DNA from: Neisseria subflava
Lineage (GTDB): Bacteria > Pseudomonadota > Gammaproteobacteria > Burkholderiales > Neisseriaceae
Reading direction: 5' to 3'
DNA: 64,000 bases
Assembly (NCBI RefSeq): GCF_024205705.1
Contig: NZ_CP073115.1
Coordinates: 1,612,001 to 1,676,000 of the forward strand
Below, one piece after another: positions 36,196 through 45,640 of the stretch. The stretch's first letter is position 1. Each line of letters begins with the position of its first letter. The notes under the pieces were generated by a model. That model was not told the origin of the DNA. It saw only the letters and a program-made list of their open reading frames with translations, and made no database searches. The position numbers were made by a program, and so were the translations under genes.

Positions 36196-38235
36196 TTATA
36201 CGCCCAAATACCCTTCCCTGCTGGCAAGCCACCTTTCCAGATGCGCTTCGACGATTTCGGGGTTTTGTTCAATCAGCAAGGGGGCGATTTCGCGCGCTTG
36301 TTCCAAGAGGTGCAGGTCTTCTTCGAGGTTGGCGAAACGCAGCATGGGGACGCCGCTTTGACGCGCGCCGAGAAACTCGCCGGGGCCGCGGATGTTGAGA
36401 TCTTGGCGGGCGATTTCGAAGCCGTCGGTGTGTTCGTAGATGACTTTCAACCGCGCTTTGGCGAGTTCGCTCAAGGGTTCGGCAAACAGGAGGACGCACA
36501 CGCTTTCTGCCGCGCCGCGCCCTACCCGCCCGCGTAATTGGTGCAGCTGCGCCAAGCCCATGCGCTCGGCGTGTTCGATCACCATCAGGGCGGCGTTGGG
36601 CACATCTACGCCGACTTCGATGACGGTGGTGGCGACCAAGACGTTCAGACGACCTGCCGCAAATTCCGCCATGACTTCGGCTTTTTCGGCAGCCTTCATG
36701 CGCCCGTGTACCAAGCCGATGCTGAGTTCGGGCAAGGCCGTCTGAAGCTGCTCGAGGGTTTCAGTGGCGGTTTGCAGTTGCAGGGTTTCGCTCTCTTCAA
36801 TCAGCGGACAGACCCAGTATGCCTGCTGCCCTTTGCGGCAGATATTGAGGACGAAGCCTTCGACTTCGGTGCGGCGGACGTTGTTGACGAGGCGTGTTTT
36901 AATCGGGGTGCGCCCGGGCGGCAATTCGTCGATGACGGACACGTCCAAATCGGCGAAGAAACTCATGGCAAGCGTGCGCGGAATGGGCGTGGCGGACATC
37001 ATCAGCTGATGGACGTCGCGCCCTTTGTTTTTGAGGGCGAGGCGTTGGGCGACGCCGAAACGGTGTTGTTCATCCACAATCACCAAGCCCAGATTTTGAA
37101 ACTCGACGTCGTCTGAAAACAGGGCGTGCGTACCGACGGCGATTTTGACAGAGCCGTCAGCAAGTTTGGCTTTGGCTTCGTCTTTGGCTTTTTTGCGCTG
37201 ACTACCGGAGAGCCAAACGACTTCAAGACCTAACGGCTCAAGCCATTGTTTGAACTTGATGAAGTGCTGTTCGGCAAGGATTTCGGTCGGCGCCATTACA
37301 GCCACCTGCGCGCCAGATTCAATGGCGGTCAGCGCGGACAAGGCGGCGACGATGGTTTTGCCGCTGCCGACATCGCCTTGCAGCAGGCGGTGCATGGGGT
37401 GGGTTTGCGCCATGTCTCGGCAGATTTCGGAAACAACTTTTTCTTGCGCATCGGTCAGGGCAAACGGTAAGGCATGGCGCAGGGCTTGAGTCAACGTACC
37501 GTCGCCACCCAATGCTGCCGCGGTGCCGCTGACGCGCTTCTGTCGCGCCAGCCGCATGGACAACTGTTGTGCCAAAAGTTCGTCGAATTTGAGTCGCTGC
37601 CATGCAGGCAGCGTACCGTCTGAAAGTTGATGAATGGTGAAGCTCGGCGGCGGCGAGTGCAAAAGGCGCAGGCTTTCGGCAAGGTGCGGCAGTTTCAGAC
37701 GGCCTAATAAAGCATCGGGTAAGGTATCGTGCAACGGCGTAACGTCCAAGGCCGTCTGAATAATACGGCGCAATGTAGGCTGGTTCAAACCGTTTACAGT
37801 CGGATAAATCGGCGTGAGGCTTTCTGCCAAACCACTGCTCTCGGCATCGCGAATTTTAGGGTGAATCATCTCGTCGCCGTGAAACCCGTGCTTGATTTCG
37901 CCTACGGCACGGATGCGCTTGCCGACCGCCATCTGTTTCTGGTTGCTGGCGTAAAAGTGGATGAAGCGCAGAAAAAGGATGCTGCCGGAACCATCGGCGA
38001 TTTGAACAATCAGCTGCTTGCGCGGCTTAAAAGTTACTTCCTGATGAATGACCTCGCCCTCAACCTGACACGGCACGCCGATCGGCGCATCCTTAATCGG
38101 CATGATGTGCGTCTCGTCCTCGTAACGCAACGGCAGGTGCAACACCAAATCCCATGCGGTATGGAGGTTGAGTTTTTCAAGCTTCTTGGCGGAAACATCG
38201 GTAATTTTGAGCTGTTTTTGGGTTTCGGGCGTCAT
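36196..38235 (-). CDS. recG: ATP-dependent DNA helicase RecG
   Basis: 679 residues. The N-terminal wedge/OB domain contains RYEDETHIMPIKD and ILFLRFIHFY. The helicase core has LLQGDVGSGKTIVA (Walker A) near residue 290, the RecG-type DEQHRFGVAQR box near residue 390, and motif VI in HQLRGRVGRG near residue 585. RecG remodels stalled forks and branch-migrates Holliday junctions. ATG 38235 starts MTPETQKQLKITD, the expected family start; the 50 extra upstream codons include translated DUS. It is the gene immediately left of the siderophore receptor cassette. Confidence 0.96.
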   Translation of the reverse strand: MTPETQKQLKITDVSAKKLEKLNLHTAWDLVLHLPLRYEDETHIMPIKDAPIGVPCQVEGEVIHQEVTFKPRKQLIVQIADGSGSILFLRFIHFYASNQKQMAVGKRIRAVGEIKHGFHGDEMIHPKIRDAESSGLAESLTPIYPTVNGLNQPTLRRIIQTALDVTPLHDTLPDALLGRLKLPHLAESLRLLHSPPPSFTIHQLSDGTLPAWQRLKFDELLAQQLSMRLARQKRVSGTAAALGGDGTLTQALRHALPFALTDAQEKVVSEICRDMAQTHPMHRLLQGDVGSGKTIVAALSALTAIESGAQVAVMAPTEILAEQHFIKFKQWLEPLGLEVVWLSGSQRKKAKDEAKAKLADGSVKIAVGTHALFSDDVEFQNLGLVIVDEQHRFGVAQRLALKNKGRDVHQLMMSATPIPRTLAMSFFADLDVSVIDELPPGRTPIKTRLVNNVRRTEVEGFVLNICRKGQQAYWVCPLIEESETLQLQTATETLEQLQTALPELSIGLVHGRMKAAEKAEVMAEFAAGRLNVLVATTVIEVGVDVPNAALMVIEHAERMGLAQLHQLRGRVGRGAAESVCVLLFAEPLSELAKARLKVIYEHTDGFEIARQDLNIRGPGEFLGARQSGVPMLRFANLEEDLHLLEQAREIAPLLIEQNPEIVEAHLERWLASREGYLGV

Positions 38236-38281
38236 CTTAAAAGGCAGCTGATTTAAAGTTTGCTGTATTTTATCCGAAAAC

Positions 38282-38318
38282 AAAAAGGCCGTCTGAACGC
38301 AATGTTTCAGACGGCCTT
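38282..38318. repeat. 37-bp DUS hairpin, left copy flanking the TonB-receptor cassette
   Basis: An inverted DUS pair with spacer CGCAATG. The whole 37 bases, including the spacer, are identical to 41733-41769 on the other side of the receptor gene. It lies 46 bases upstream of recG and could also act as a terminator for leftward transcription from the receptor. Confidence 0.9.
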
Positions 38319-38483
38319 CAAAGCTGAATACTTGAAACAAATTAATATTTGAAAATACGCCGGCTATCGAATCAACTTCAGCCATTGTTAGTAAACAGCT
38401 TTCAAAAAAGAAGGATATTCAACCCATACTTTTATCAGGAATTTGGCCAATAATGTTTACATACCCAATCATTACCCACTCTC

Positions 38484-41400
38484 CTAAAAATGCCAATCCA
38501 ATTTCAATTTGACTGTCCGCGGTTCGCCATAGAAATTGTTTTGACCTCGCGTACGGTTGTAGTTGTTTTCAAAATACGTCCTGTCAGCCAGGTTAGTTCC
38601 AATCAGGCTGATTCTGCCGTGTTTGTGGAAGTCATATTGAACAAAGCCATCTATAAGTCCGTAGCCTCCTTGGCGAATATTGTAAAGGCTACTTGTGCGA
38701 CTTTGCGCGGATATTCCGCCACCCAAGGTCAATTTAGTTTGAGGCAAGCGGTAGCTTGTACCGAGGCGGAACATATGTACCGGCGTGAAGTTACTGAAGT
38801 TATACGGGTCGGCAGTCGTATTTTTCTCCAACCGCTCCGCATTGACTTCTGCAGCATTTTTATACTTACTTTTGTTATATGTGTAGCCAACAAAAATACG
38901 CCAGTTTTCCGACAATTCGCCAGCCAATTCAAGTTCTGCACCACTACTCTTAACCTTACCCACAGGTTTAGCGATGGTTTGGAATGAACCTCCGTTACGA
39001 CCAGTATCAGGAACAAATCCGAAATCGACAACGGTACGGTTTTTCTGCTGTAAGACAAACAAGGCAAGCGAAGCATTCAGACGGCCTTGCAAGAACGACC
39101 CTTTCCAACCTATTTCATAGTTAGTCCCGATGAGTGGTGGAAGAACGGATTTGCTGGTTACATCAACGTTATCCTGTTGTTTAAAAATCTTAGTATAGCT
39201 GGCATACAAGCTTTGTTGCGGTGTCAGGTCGTAGGTAATGCCTGCATATGGCGTAAACCGATGACTTTGCATTTTTGAGGTGTAGTGTTCTTTGTCGATT
39301 TTGTTACTGCTCTCAGTTTGAAATGCCGTAGCAGGCTGGCCGTAGCGTACAGGCATTTCTTTGGCTTGTGTGGTTTCATAACGTGTATAGTGCATTCCAC
39401 CCAAGAGATGCAGACGGTTGGTTGCATTAAAGCGGGTGCTGACAGTCAAAGAATGTGTTTTATTCGTGTTAAGGTATTTCGAATAATTGTATAACGCCGG
39501 AACATGATCATCTGCAACCTGAACAGTTTTCCACAGCGGCGTTTTCAGATATTGGTTTGCCCATTTCAAATTTCCCTCTTCATCCCGCTCCTGTATTTTG
39601 TTTCCATTTGCATCCAATTCGTAAACAGGATCTTGCACCATTACGCGCTCACCATTGTCGTTGACTGTCCAGACAGGCTTGCCCTCCGCATCCAACCGGG
39701 GAGTATATTTGGTAATATGCGCGCCACTGCATTCCGGCACATAGATTTTGTTATTACCTTTTTCGTTATAAATATGCCAATCTGGTTCGACAATGCCTTT
39801 TTCTAAAGGATTACGCTCCGGACCATCGGGATGAATGCCGCAACTGCCTGCACCTGCATAACCTTGAGGACGGACAAAATAACGGTTTTGATAGATTTCT
39901 GTATAAGCAGAACGGATTTTTTCATTGTTATACGCATAGCCGACAAAGAAATCATGTTCACGCCCAAGCAGGCGGTAGTTACCTGTCAGATCCAGCTTAA
40001 AGCCCCATTGCACATCGTGTTTGGTATAGTGCAACGGCATGAAGTTGTAACGGCGGTTGTATGTGTGGCGAAGATTGTATGCTGAGTCGTATAGACGGTT
40101 GGGAAACAGACCTTCTGCATTGTTAATAATTCCTTGCTTTACAAGCTCCTTATCAACAAACTCTTTTTTATCTACTTCTACACCCGGATCCTGCCAGTCG
40201 TTGCACAGGAAATCCAAACCAATGTCCTGCATACATTGATCAAAACCTGCCCGACGTGCTGCCGCCCTTTGGGAGCGATATTGTTCAAAAGCAGATGAAT
40301 CGAAATGATGGGCAACGTAATCTGCTTTTTTCTCTTCATATGTTTTCGTGACGCCATCACGATATTCTTTTAATTTTGCCAACGCCTTGTCTTTAGGCTC
40401 AAAAGGGATAACCTCTCCCTTCTCGGTTAAGAAACCCGTTGCCGCAGATGCTGAAATACCTGCCGCGTGTTCGTTTTTCAGAAAAAATTGTCCGACTTTG
40501 GCATCTGAATCATTATGCGTATAAGAAATTTCAGCATTGAGTTGCCATCCATTGTCAAAGACATGTTTGAAACCGGAAAAAATATTGTATTTATCAGCCT
40601 TCAGGCGTGACCATGAGGTTTCACCCAAATAAGTTTTACGTGGCAATTTCAAAGGATTGTTACAGGCCGGACTGGAGCTGAAGGCCGCAGTTTTTTGATC
40701 CTCACAAGGTAAAATCACGCCGGCAAAATCGGGAATGTCTTTATTTTTCTGATAAGTACCACCCAAAGTCAGCATACTGTTATCACTCAAATCCGTATCG
40801 ATCACGCCATAAACCATGTCTTTCTTGTTCCATACACCCTCTTTAAAAGAGCGGTGGTCCTCATGAACACCAACCAGCCTACCGCGTACCGTATGTTCAT
40901 TATTCAAGCTTCCAGATACATCCAAAGCCAAACGCTTGCTGCCCCTATGGTCAGTGCTGATTTCACCTGTATGCTTAAACAGGGCTGTTGGCCGCTTACG
41001 GATTAAATTAATGGTTCCACCCGGTTCAGAATTGGACTGAGTAAGACCGGTTGCACCTCTGACAACCTCAATGTGATCATAAACAGCAAGGTCTGTACTG
41101 GGTGAGACATCGATTTTTGCCGTATAGCCCGAACGTCCAGACACATTCGTGGTAATACCGTCTTCACCAATCTGATCAACATAGAAACCACGAGACAAAA
41201 AACGAGTTTGTAGGCCCGAATCCCGAACTACGTTGATTCCCGTAGTATTTTTCATTGCATCTTCTAAAGAATATATTGCTTTATCATCTAGCTGCCGACG
41301 CGTCATTACGCTCACCGACTGCGGCGTATCCTTGCCTGAAATATGCAAGCCAGTCGCCGTTGCCATCGTTCCGATTGTATAAGACTGACTGCGCTCGGTA

Positions 41401-41546
41401 TTCCTTTGTGCCTGCCGTTTGCCACTGACCTTGACCGTATCCATATCTACATGTTCAACTTCTTGATGTCCCGTATCTGCAAAAACGGTTTGGCAAGGCA
41501 GCACTAATAACAAACAAATTGTTTTCATTTGAAAATCAGGTTTCAC
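38484..41546 (-). CDS. TonB-dependent siderophore receptor, unusually long
   Basis: 1020 residues, against about 700-800 for most siderophore receptors. Start GTG 41546 is chosen because AAGGAA lies seven bases before it; the in-frame ATG at 41528 has no ribosome site. The signal peptide ends VFA near residue 23. A TonB-box-like DTVKV is near residue 35, the plug has DTPQSVSVMTRRQLDD and RGFYVDQIGEDG, then a 22-strand barrel ending in the terminal aromatic WHF. Extra length sits in extracellular loops carrying three Cys pairs (about residues 280-297, 438-449 and 569-604), suggesting disulfide-braced surface loops. It should import a ferric siderophore with TonB/ExbBD energy; ligand unknown. 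A Fur-box-like dyad lies upstream. The gene is bracketed by identical DUS repeats. Confidence 0.9.
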   Translation of the reverse strand: MKPDFQMKTICLLLVLPCQTVFADTGHQEVEHVDMDTVKVSGKRQAQRNTERSQSYTIGTMATATGLHISGKDTPQSVSVMTRRQLDDKAIYSLEDAMKNTTGINVVRDSGLQTRFLSRGFYVDQIGEDGITTNVSGRSGYTAKIDVSPSTDLAVYDHIEVVRGATGLTQSNSEPGGTINLIRKRPTALFKHTGEISTDHRGSKRLALDVSGSLNNEHTVRGRLVGVHEDHRSFKEGVWNKKDMVYGVIDTDLSDNSMLTLGGTYQKNKDIPDFAGVILPCEDQKTAAFSSSPACNNPLKLPRKTYLGETSWSRLKADKYNIFSGFKHVFDNGWQLNAEISYTHNDSDAKVGQFFLKNEHAAGISASAATGFLTEKGEVIPFEPKDKALAKLKEYRDGVTKTYEEKKADYVAHHFDSSAFEQYRSQRAAARRAGFDQCMQDIGLDFLCNDWQDPGVEVDKKEFVDKELVKQGIINNAEGLFPNRLYDSAYNLRHTYNRRYNFMPLHYTKHDVQWGFKLDLTGNYRLLGREHDFFVGYAYNNEKIRSAYTEIYQNRYFVRPQGYAGAGSCGIHPDGPERNPLEKGIVEPDWHIYNEKGNNKIYVPECSGAHITKYTPRLDAEGKPVWTVNDNGERVMVQDPVYELDANGNKIQERDEEGNLKWANQYLKTPLWKTVQVADDHVPALYNYSKYLNTNKTHSLTVSTRFNATNRLHLLGGMHYTRYETTQAKEMPVRYGQPATAFQTESSNKIDKEHYTSKMQSHRFTPYAGITYDLTPQQSLYASYTKIFKQQDNVDVTSKSVLPPLIGTNYEIGWKGSFLQGRLNASLALFVLQQKNRTVVDFGFVPDTGRNGGSFQTIAKPVGKVKSSGAELELAGELSENWRIFVGYTYNKSKYKNAAEVNAERLEKNTTADPYNFSNFTPVHMFRLGTSYRLPQTKLTLGGGISAQSRTSSLYNIRQGGYGLIDGFVQYDFHKHGRISLIGTNLADRTYFENNYNRTRGQNNFYGEPRTVKLKLDWHF

Positions 41547-41643
41547 AACTATTTCCTTAATTAATAGAATCTACTTACTGGATAAAATTCTAATTCATTG
41601 ATTTTAAATGGTATATAAACCCATAAAATTAAAAATATTATCG

Positions 41644-41664
41644 TAATGATAAGCGATATCATTA
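41644..41664. promoter_or_regulatory. Fur-box-like dyad upstream of the siderophore receptor
   Basis: Perfect dyad TAATGATA-N5-TATCATTA, close to the GATAATGATAATCATTATC Fur consensus, about 100 bases upstream of the receptor start in AT-rich sequence. Iron repression by Fur is the usual control of this receptor class. Confidence 0.65.
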
Positions 41665-41732
41665 TATACTTATTACATTAATATATGAACTTTTTTATTA
41701 TAGATTTTTCTTATATCCTAATTTTCAAATAA

Positions 41733-41769
41733 AAAAAGGCCGTCTGAACGCAATGTTTCAGACGGCCTT
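41733..41769. repeat. 37-bp DUS hairpin, right copy; terminator of secB
   Basis: Identical to 38282-38318. It begins 18 bases after the secB stop, so here it also fits the normal terminator position. Confidence 0.9.
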
Positions 41770-41787
41770 AATTTAGGTATAACGCGA

Positions 41788-42222
41788 TTAAGCGTTAGCT
41801 TCCTGTTGTTGTTGGTAGATTGCTTCGAAGTTGATCGGAGCAAGCAGTACAGGTGGGAAGCCGGCGCGGGTTACGCTGTTGGAAATGGCTTCGCGTGCGT
41901 AAGGGAACAGGATGTTCGGACAAGCAACACCCAACAGCAGTTGTACGTCTTCTTCAGGAATGTTTTCCAGACGGAAGATGCCGCTTTGGGTAACTTCGTT
42001 CAAGAACATGGTGCGCTCTTCGTTCAGTTTGGCAGTCACGGTCACGGTAACGTCAACGCTGTAGAAGCCGTCTTCCAGTTTGGTGTTGCCGGTAGAAACG
42101 CGCATATCCACTTCAGGCTCGCCTTGTTCCAAGAAGATTTGTGGTGCGTGAGGCACTTCCAAAGACAAGTCTTTTACATACAAACGCTCAACGCTGAATA
42201 CGGGTTGCAATTCTTCGCTCAT
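41788..42222 (-). CDS. secB: Protein-export chaperone SecB
   Basis: 144 residues. Family features are FSVERLYVKDLSLEVPHAP near the start, VDVTVTVTAKL and PNILFPYAREAISNSVTRAGFPPV near residue 104, then a flexible Gln-rich end. SecB tetramers keep outer-membrane and periplasmic precursors unfolded and hand them to SecA. It follows grxC by 20 bases, the same grxC-secB pairing as in enterobacteria, and ends at a DUS terminator. Confidence 0.98.
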   Translation of the reverse strand: MSEELQPVFSVERLYVKDLSLEVPHAPQIFLEQGEPEVDMRVSTGNTKLEDGFYSVDVTVTVTAKLNEERTMFLNEVTQSGIFRLENIPEEDVQLLLGVACPNILFPYAREAISNSVTRAGFPPVLLAPINFEAIYQQQQEANA

Positions 42223-42242
42223 TTTATTTCCTAAGTTAAGGG

Positions 42243-42500
42243 TTAAGGATTCAGTAATTCGTCCAACTTGCCTTCCTGCTGCAAGCGGTACAAATCAGTA
42301 AAGCCACCGACATGGGTGTCGCCGATAAAAATCTGCGGCACGCTGCGCTGGCCGGAAAGCTGCTGCATTTCGGCAAAAACTTCCGGATTGCCGTCGATGC
42401 GGATTTCGTTGATTTCTTTCACGCCCACCGCCTGCAACAGCCTTTTCGCCATGGTGCAGTACGGGCAATATGGACCGGTATAAACAGTAACGGTTTGCAT
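42243..42500 (-). CDS. grxC: Glutaredoxin 3
   Basis: 85 residues with the CPYC redox site at about residues 11-14 (YTGPYCPYCTMAKRLL), the cis-Pro loop SVPQIFIGDTHVGGFTDL near residue 52 and the glutathione-binding GG. It reduces disulfides using glutathione (gshB at 2597). ATG 42500 has GGAAGAAA upstream; an in-frame ATG at 42527 would add a non-conserved leader. First gene of grxC-secB. Confidence 0.96.
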   Translation of the reverse strand: MQTVTVYTGPYCPYCTMAKRLLQAVGVKEINEIRIDGNPEVFAEMQQLSGQRSVPQIFIGDTHVGGFTDLYRLQQEGKLDELLNP

Positions 42501-42737
42501 GATTTCTTCCAAAATACCAATGTTCATGACTATATGGGCATAGGTGTGATTTTACAAGTGTTCCCGCCGTACGGTTGTAAAAAACATTCAGACGGCCTCT
42601 TGGCCATAAACATTTGTGCAGATGCGGAAAAACCATAATTAAAGTATGATAAGCGCTTTCGCAGAATGACTTTTGCCATTTGTTTTTTGGAGAAGAACAC
42701 ATCGCAAAAGTTTTTCTATTCAAAATCAGGTATCCCC

Positions 42738-44231
42738 ATGCTTTCAGGAATTCCCATCCCCAAGGACGCCGTGCGTCCGTCCGAAACCGTCCTCGTCAAC
42801 ATCACGCCGCAAGAAACGCGTGTGGCTGTTTTGGAAGAGAACAATATCTGCGAGCTGCACATCGAGCGCAACAGCGGCCATAGCTTGGTCGGCAATATTT
42901 ATTTGGGCGTCGTCAAACGCGTTCTTCCCGGCATGCAAAGCGCGTTCATTGATATCGGCTTGGAACGCGCCGCGTTTCTGCATATCGTCGACGTCCTTGA
43001 ACAACGCCGTAATCCGGACGAAACCCAACGCATCGAACATATGCTCTTTGAAGGCCAGTCCGTCTTGGTTCAGGTCATTAAAGACCCCATCAACACCAAA
43101 GGCGCACGCCTATCCACCCAAATCTCACTGGCCGGCCGTTTCCTCGTCCATCTTCCGCAAGAAGACCACATCGGCATTTCCCAACGCATTGAAGACGATG
43201 CGGAACGCAGCAATTTGAGGGAGCGCCTCAACAACCTACTGCCCGAAAATGCCTGCCACGGCTACATCATCCGCACCAATGCTGAAAACGCCTCCGATGA
43301 CCAACTGCAATCGGACATTAACTATCTGACCAAAGTGTGGGAACACATTCAAAAACAGGCAAAAATTCAGCCGCCCGAAACCCTGCTCTATCAAGATTTG
43401 CCTTTGAGCCTGCGTGTATTGCGCGATATGTTCAGCCTCGATACGCACAAAATCCTGGTCGACTCGACTGAAAACCACCGCCGCATGACCCAGTTTGCCG
43501 AACAATACGTTCAAGGTGCATTGGGCAGAATCGAGCTGTTCAAAGGCGAACGCCCCCTATTTGAAACCCACAACATCGAGCAGGAAATCGCCCGCGCCCT
43601 GCAACCGCGCGTCAACCTCAACTTCGGCAGCTACCTCATCATCGAGTCCACCGAAGCCATGACCACCATCGATGTCAACACCGGCGGCTTTGTCGGCGCG
43701 CGCAATTTTGATGAAACCATCTTCCGCACTAACCTCGAAGCCTGCCACACCATCGCCCGCGAACTTCGCCTGCGCAATCTCGGCGGCATCATCATCATCG
43801 ACTTCATCGATATGGCGCAGGAAATCCACCGCGAAGCCGTCCTGCAAGAGCTTGCCAAAGCCCTGAGTTTCGACCGCACCCGCGTCACCCTCAACGGCTT
43901 TACCAGTCTGGGTCTTGTCGAACTGACCCGCAAACGTTCGCGTGAAAACTTAAGCCAAATCCTCTGCGAACCCTGCCCTTCCTGCCAAGGCAGGGGCCGT
44001 CTGAAAACACCGCAAACCGTGTGCTACGAAATCCAACGCGAAATCGTCCGCGAAGCGCGCCGCTACGATGTCCAAGCCTTCCGCATTTTGGCCGCTCCGA
44101 ATGTCATCGACTTGTTCCTAGACGAAGAATCACAATCGCTGGCGATGTTGATAGACTTTATCGGAAAGCCGATTTCGCTGGCAGTCGAAACCGCCTACAC
44201 GCAGGAACAATACGATATTGTGTTGCTGTAA
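42738..44231 (+). CDS. rng: Ribonuclease G
   Basis: 497 residues. An S1-like N-terminal domain (ETRVAVLEENNICELHIER, GNIYLGVVKRVLPGMQSAFIDIG) is followed by the 5' sensor/DNase I-like catalytic core, with TTIDVNTGGFVGARNFDETI near residue 311 containing the Mg-binding Asp. GGIIIIDFIDM and the zinc-link CEPCPSCQGRGR near residue 412 follow. It matures the 16S rRNA 5' end and cuts some mRNAs. It lacks the long RNase E scaffold tail, hence RNase G. ATG 42738 has AGGT at suitable distance; the 24-codon upstream extension is not conserved. A DUS forms part of the Cys-link region (GRLKTP). Confidence 0.95.
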   Translation: MLSGIPIPKDAVRPSETVLVNITPQETRVAVLEENNICELHIERNSGHSLVGNIYLGVVKRVLPGMQSAFIDIGLERAAFLHIVDVLEQRRNPDETQRIEHMLFEGQSVLVQVIKDPINTKGARLSTQISLAGRFLVHLPQEDHIGISQRIEDDAERSNLRERLNNLLPENACHGYIIRTNAENASDDQLQSDINYLTKVWEHIQKQAKIQPPETLLYQDLPLSLRVLRDMFSLDTHKILVDSTENHRRMTQFAEQYVQGALGRIELFKGERPLFETHNIEQEIARALQPRVNLNFGSYLIIESTEAMTTIDVNTGGFVGARNFDETIFRTNLEACHTIARELRLRNLGGIIIIDFIDMAQEIHREAVLQELAKALSFDRTRVTLNGFTSLGLVELTRKRSRENLSQILCEPCPSCQGRGRLKTPQTVCYEIQREIVREARRYDVQAFRILAAPNVIDLFLDEESQSLAMLIDFIGKPISLAVETAYTQEQYDIVLL

Positions 44232-44235
44232 AGAT

Positions 44236-44269
44236 AAAAGGCCGTCTGAAAACTTTTCAGACGGCCTTC
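44236..44269. terminator. Bidirectional DUS terminator
   Basis: Fifteen-base arms separated by one base, between the convergent rng and DUF3108 genes. Confidence 0.87.
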
Positions 44270-44290
44270 TTGTGTTTGAGTAAATAAAGA

Positions 44291-44959
44291 TTACGGTTTC
44301 ACTACTTTACCGTTGATTTTAACGGAAGTCAGTTTCAGGTTGTAGGTTTTGCCGTCATCGGTATAGCTGATTTGCGCCGGGATATTGTCGATATCGGAAG
44401 CAAAAGAGTAAGTAACGGTATCGTCGCCGCGGCGGACACGATATTTGCTCACAGGCGTTGTGCCGCCGTTCAGCTTATAGCTTTCGCTACCGATTTTGTT
44501 CATGCTACCGACGGTATACAGTTTTTTACCGTTGGTAATTTTCAAACCTGACGGCAGGCGCACGTCATTGGCAGCCAGTTGCCATGCCAAAGTGAACAAG
44601 TCCATGGCCGGGCCGGATTTTTCGGTTTTCAAATCACCTGCTTTACCATAAGTGATGTTGCCGCCGGAGAATTTGGCCTCGGCATACAATTTACCGCCGC
44701 GTACATCTTTGTAGTAAGACGGATGCAGGGTCGTGCCGTTGATGCTGCCGCCGGATTCAAAGCGGATATTGTAAAGCGGTACTTTGATGGTAGAGACGAT
44801 TTTGTATTGGCTGCCGCTGCGTGTGAAGGTCATGGTCGCCGGAATACCGTAGCTGCCTGAGTATTGCAAAACGGCAGATTGCGGCAATTCAGCGGCTTGT
44901 GCGCCGATGGAGGCAGTGAGCAGGGAAAGTGTCAGCAGGGTTGTTTTAATCGGATTCAT
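44291..44959 (-). CDS. DUF3108-family exported protein
   Basis: 222 residues. Signal peptide MNPIKTTLLTLSLLTASIGAQA, cleaved near residue 22. The mature protein is beta-rich, with AVLQYSGSYGIPATMTFTRSG, YNIRFESGGSINGTTLHPSYYKDVRGGK and the internal MDLFTLAWQLAAND segment typical of DUF3108. Biochemical function is unknown. It follows purN by 30 bases, a pairing seen widely in beta-proteobacteria, and the two are probably cotranscribed. Confidence 0.88.
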   Translation of the reverse strand: MNPIKTTLLTLSLLTASIGAQAAELPQSAVLQYSGSYGIPATMTFTRSGSQYKIVSTIKVPLYNIRFESGGSINGTTLHPSYYKDVRGGKLYAEAKFSGGNITYGKAGDLKTEKSGPAMDLFTLAWQLAANDVRLPSGLKITNGKKLYTVGSMNKIGSESYKLNGGTTPVSKYRVRRGDDTVTYSFASDIDNIPAQISYTDDGKTYNLKLTSVKINGKVVKP

Positions 44960-44989
44960 GATGTTTTCCTTGTGTGTATCGTGTTTTAA

Positions 44990-45616
44990 TTAAGCCAACA
45001 GGCTTTGACCGGCGGCATTACGTTGTGCATTCAAAACGCGATTGCCTTCGATTTTCAGACGGCCTGCAACAAAGTCGGCAACGGCTTGTGGGAAAAGCTG
45101 GTGTTCAACCGTCAGCACGCGTGCGGCAACATCGTCAGCGGTATCGCCGTCCAAAATAGGAACAATGCCTTGAGAAATAATTGGGCCGCAATCCAGCTCG
45201 GGCGTCACGAAATGGATGGTGCAGCCTGCCACTCGGCAACCTGCTTCCAATGCGCGTTCGTGGGTGTGCAGACCGGTGAAAGAAGGCAGAATGGACGGAT
45301 GAATGTTGATCAGGCGGTTTTCATAATGTTCGCAGAACTCTGGAGTCAAAATGCGCATGAAGCCCGCCAATACGACCAAATCGGGCTGATAGGCATCGAT
45401 TTTCTCCATCATGGCCTGATCGAATGCCAGACGCGAGTCGAAGTTTTTATGGTTCAAACTGTCAGTGGCAATACTGCGCTCTGCCGCCCATGCCAATCCG
45501 GCAGCGGTCTCGCTGTTGCTCAATACGGCTGCAATGTTGGCATCGGGAATGTCGGCATTCACAATCGCCTGCATATTACTGCCGCGTCCGGAAATAAGGA
45601 TGACGATATTTTTCAT
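44990..45616 (-). CDS. purN: Phosphoribosylglycinamide formyltransferase
   Basis: 208 residues. It formylates GAR with 10-formyl-THF in purine synthesis. The signature is visible: ISGRGSNMQAIV near the start, VVLAGFMRILTPEF near residue 82, and the catalytic Asn/His region LINIHPSILPSF near residue 105 with the conserved Asp in ELDCGPIISQ. Two tandem ATGs (45619 and 45616) are possible; the second has better spacing to GGAAT. A DUS lies in the coding region (GRLKIEG). Confidence 0.97.
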   Translation of the reverse strand: MKNIVILISGRGSNMQAIVNADIPDANIAAVLSNSETAAGLAWAAERSIATDSLNHKNFDSRLAFDQAMMEKIDAYQPDLVVLAGFMRILTPEFCEHYENRLINIHPSILPSFTGLHTHERALEAGCRVAGCTIHFVTPELDCGPIISQGIVPILDGDTADDVAARVLTVEHQLFPQAVADFVAGRLKIEGNRVLNAQRNAAGQSLLA

Positions 45617-45640
45617 CATAATTCCTTGTTTGTTTGGAAC

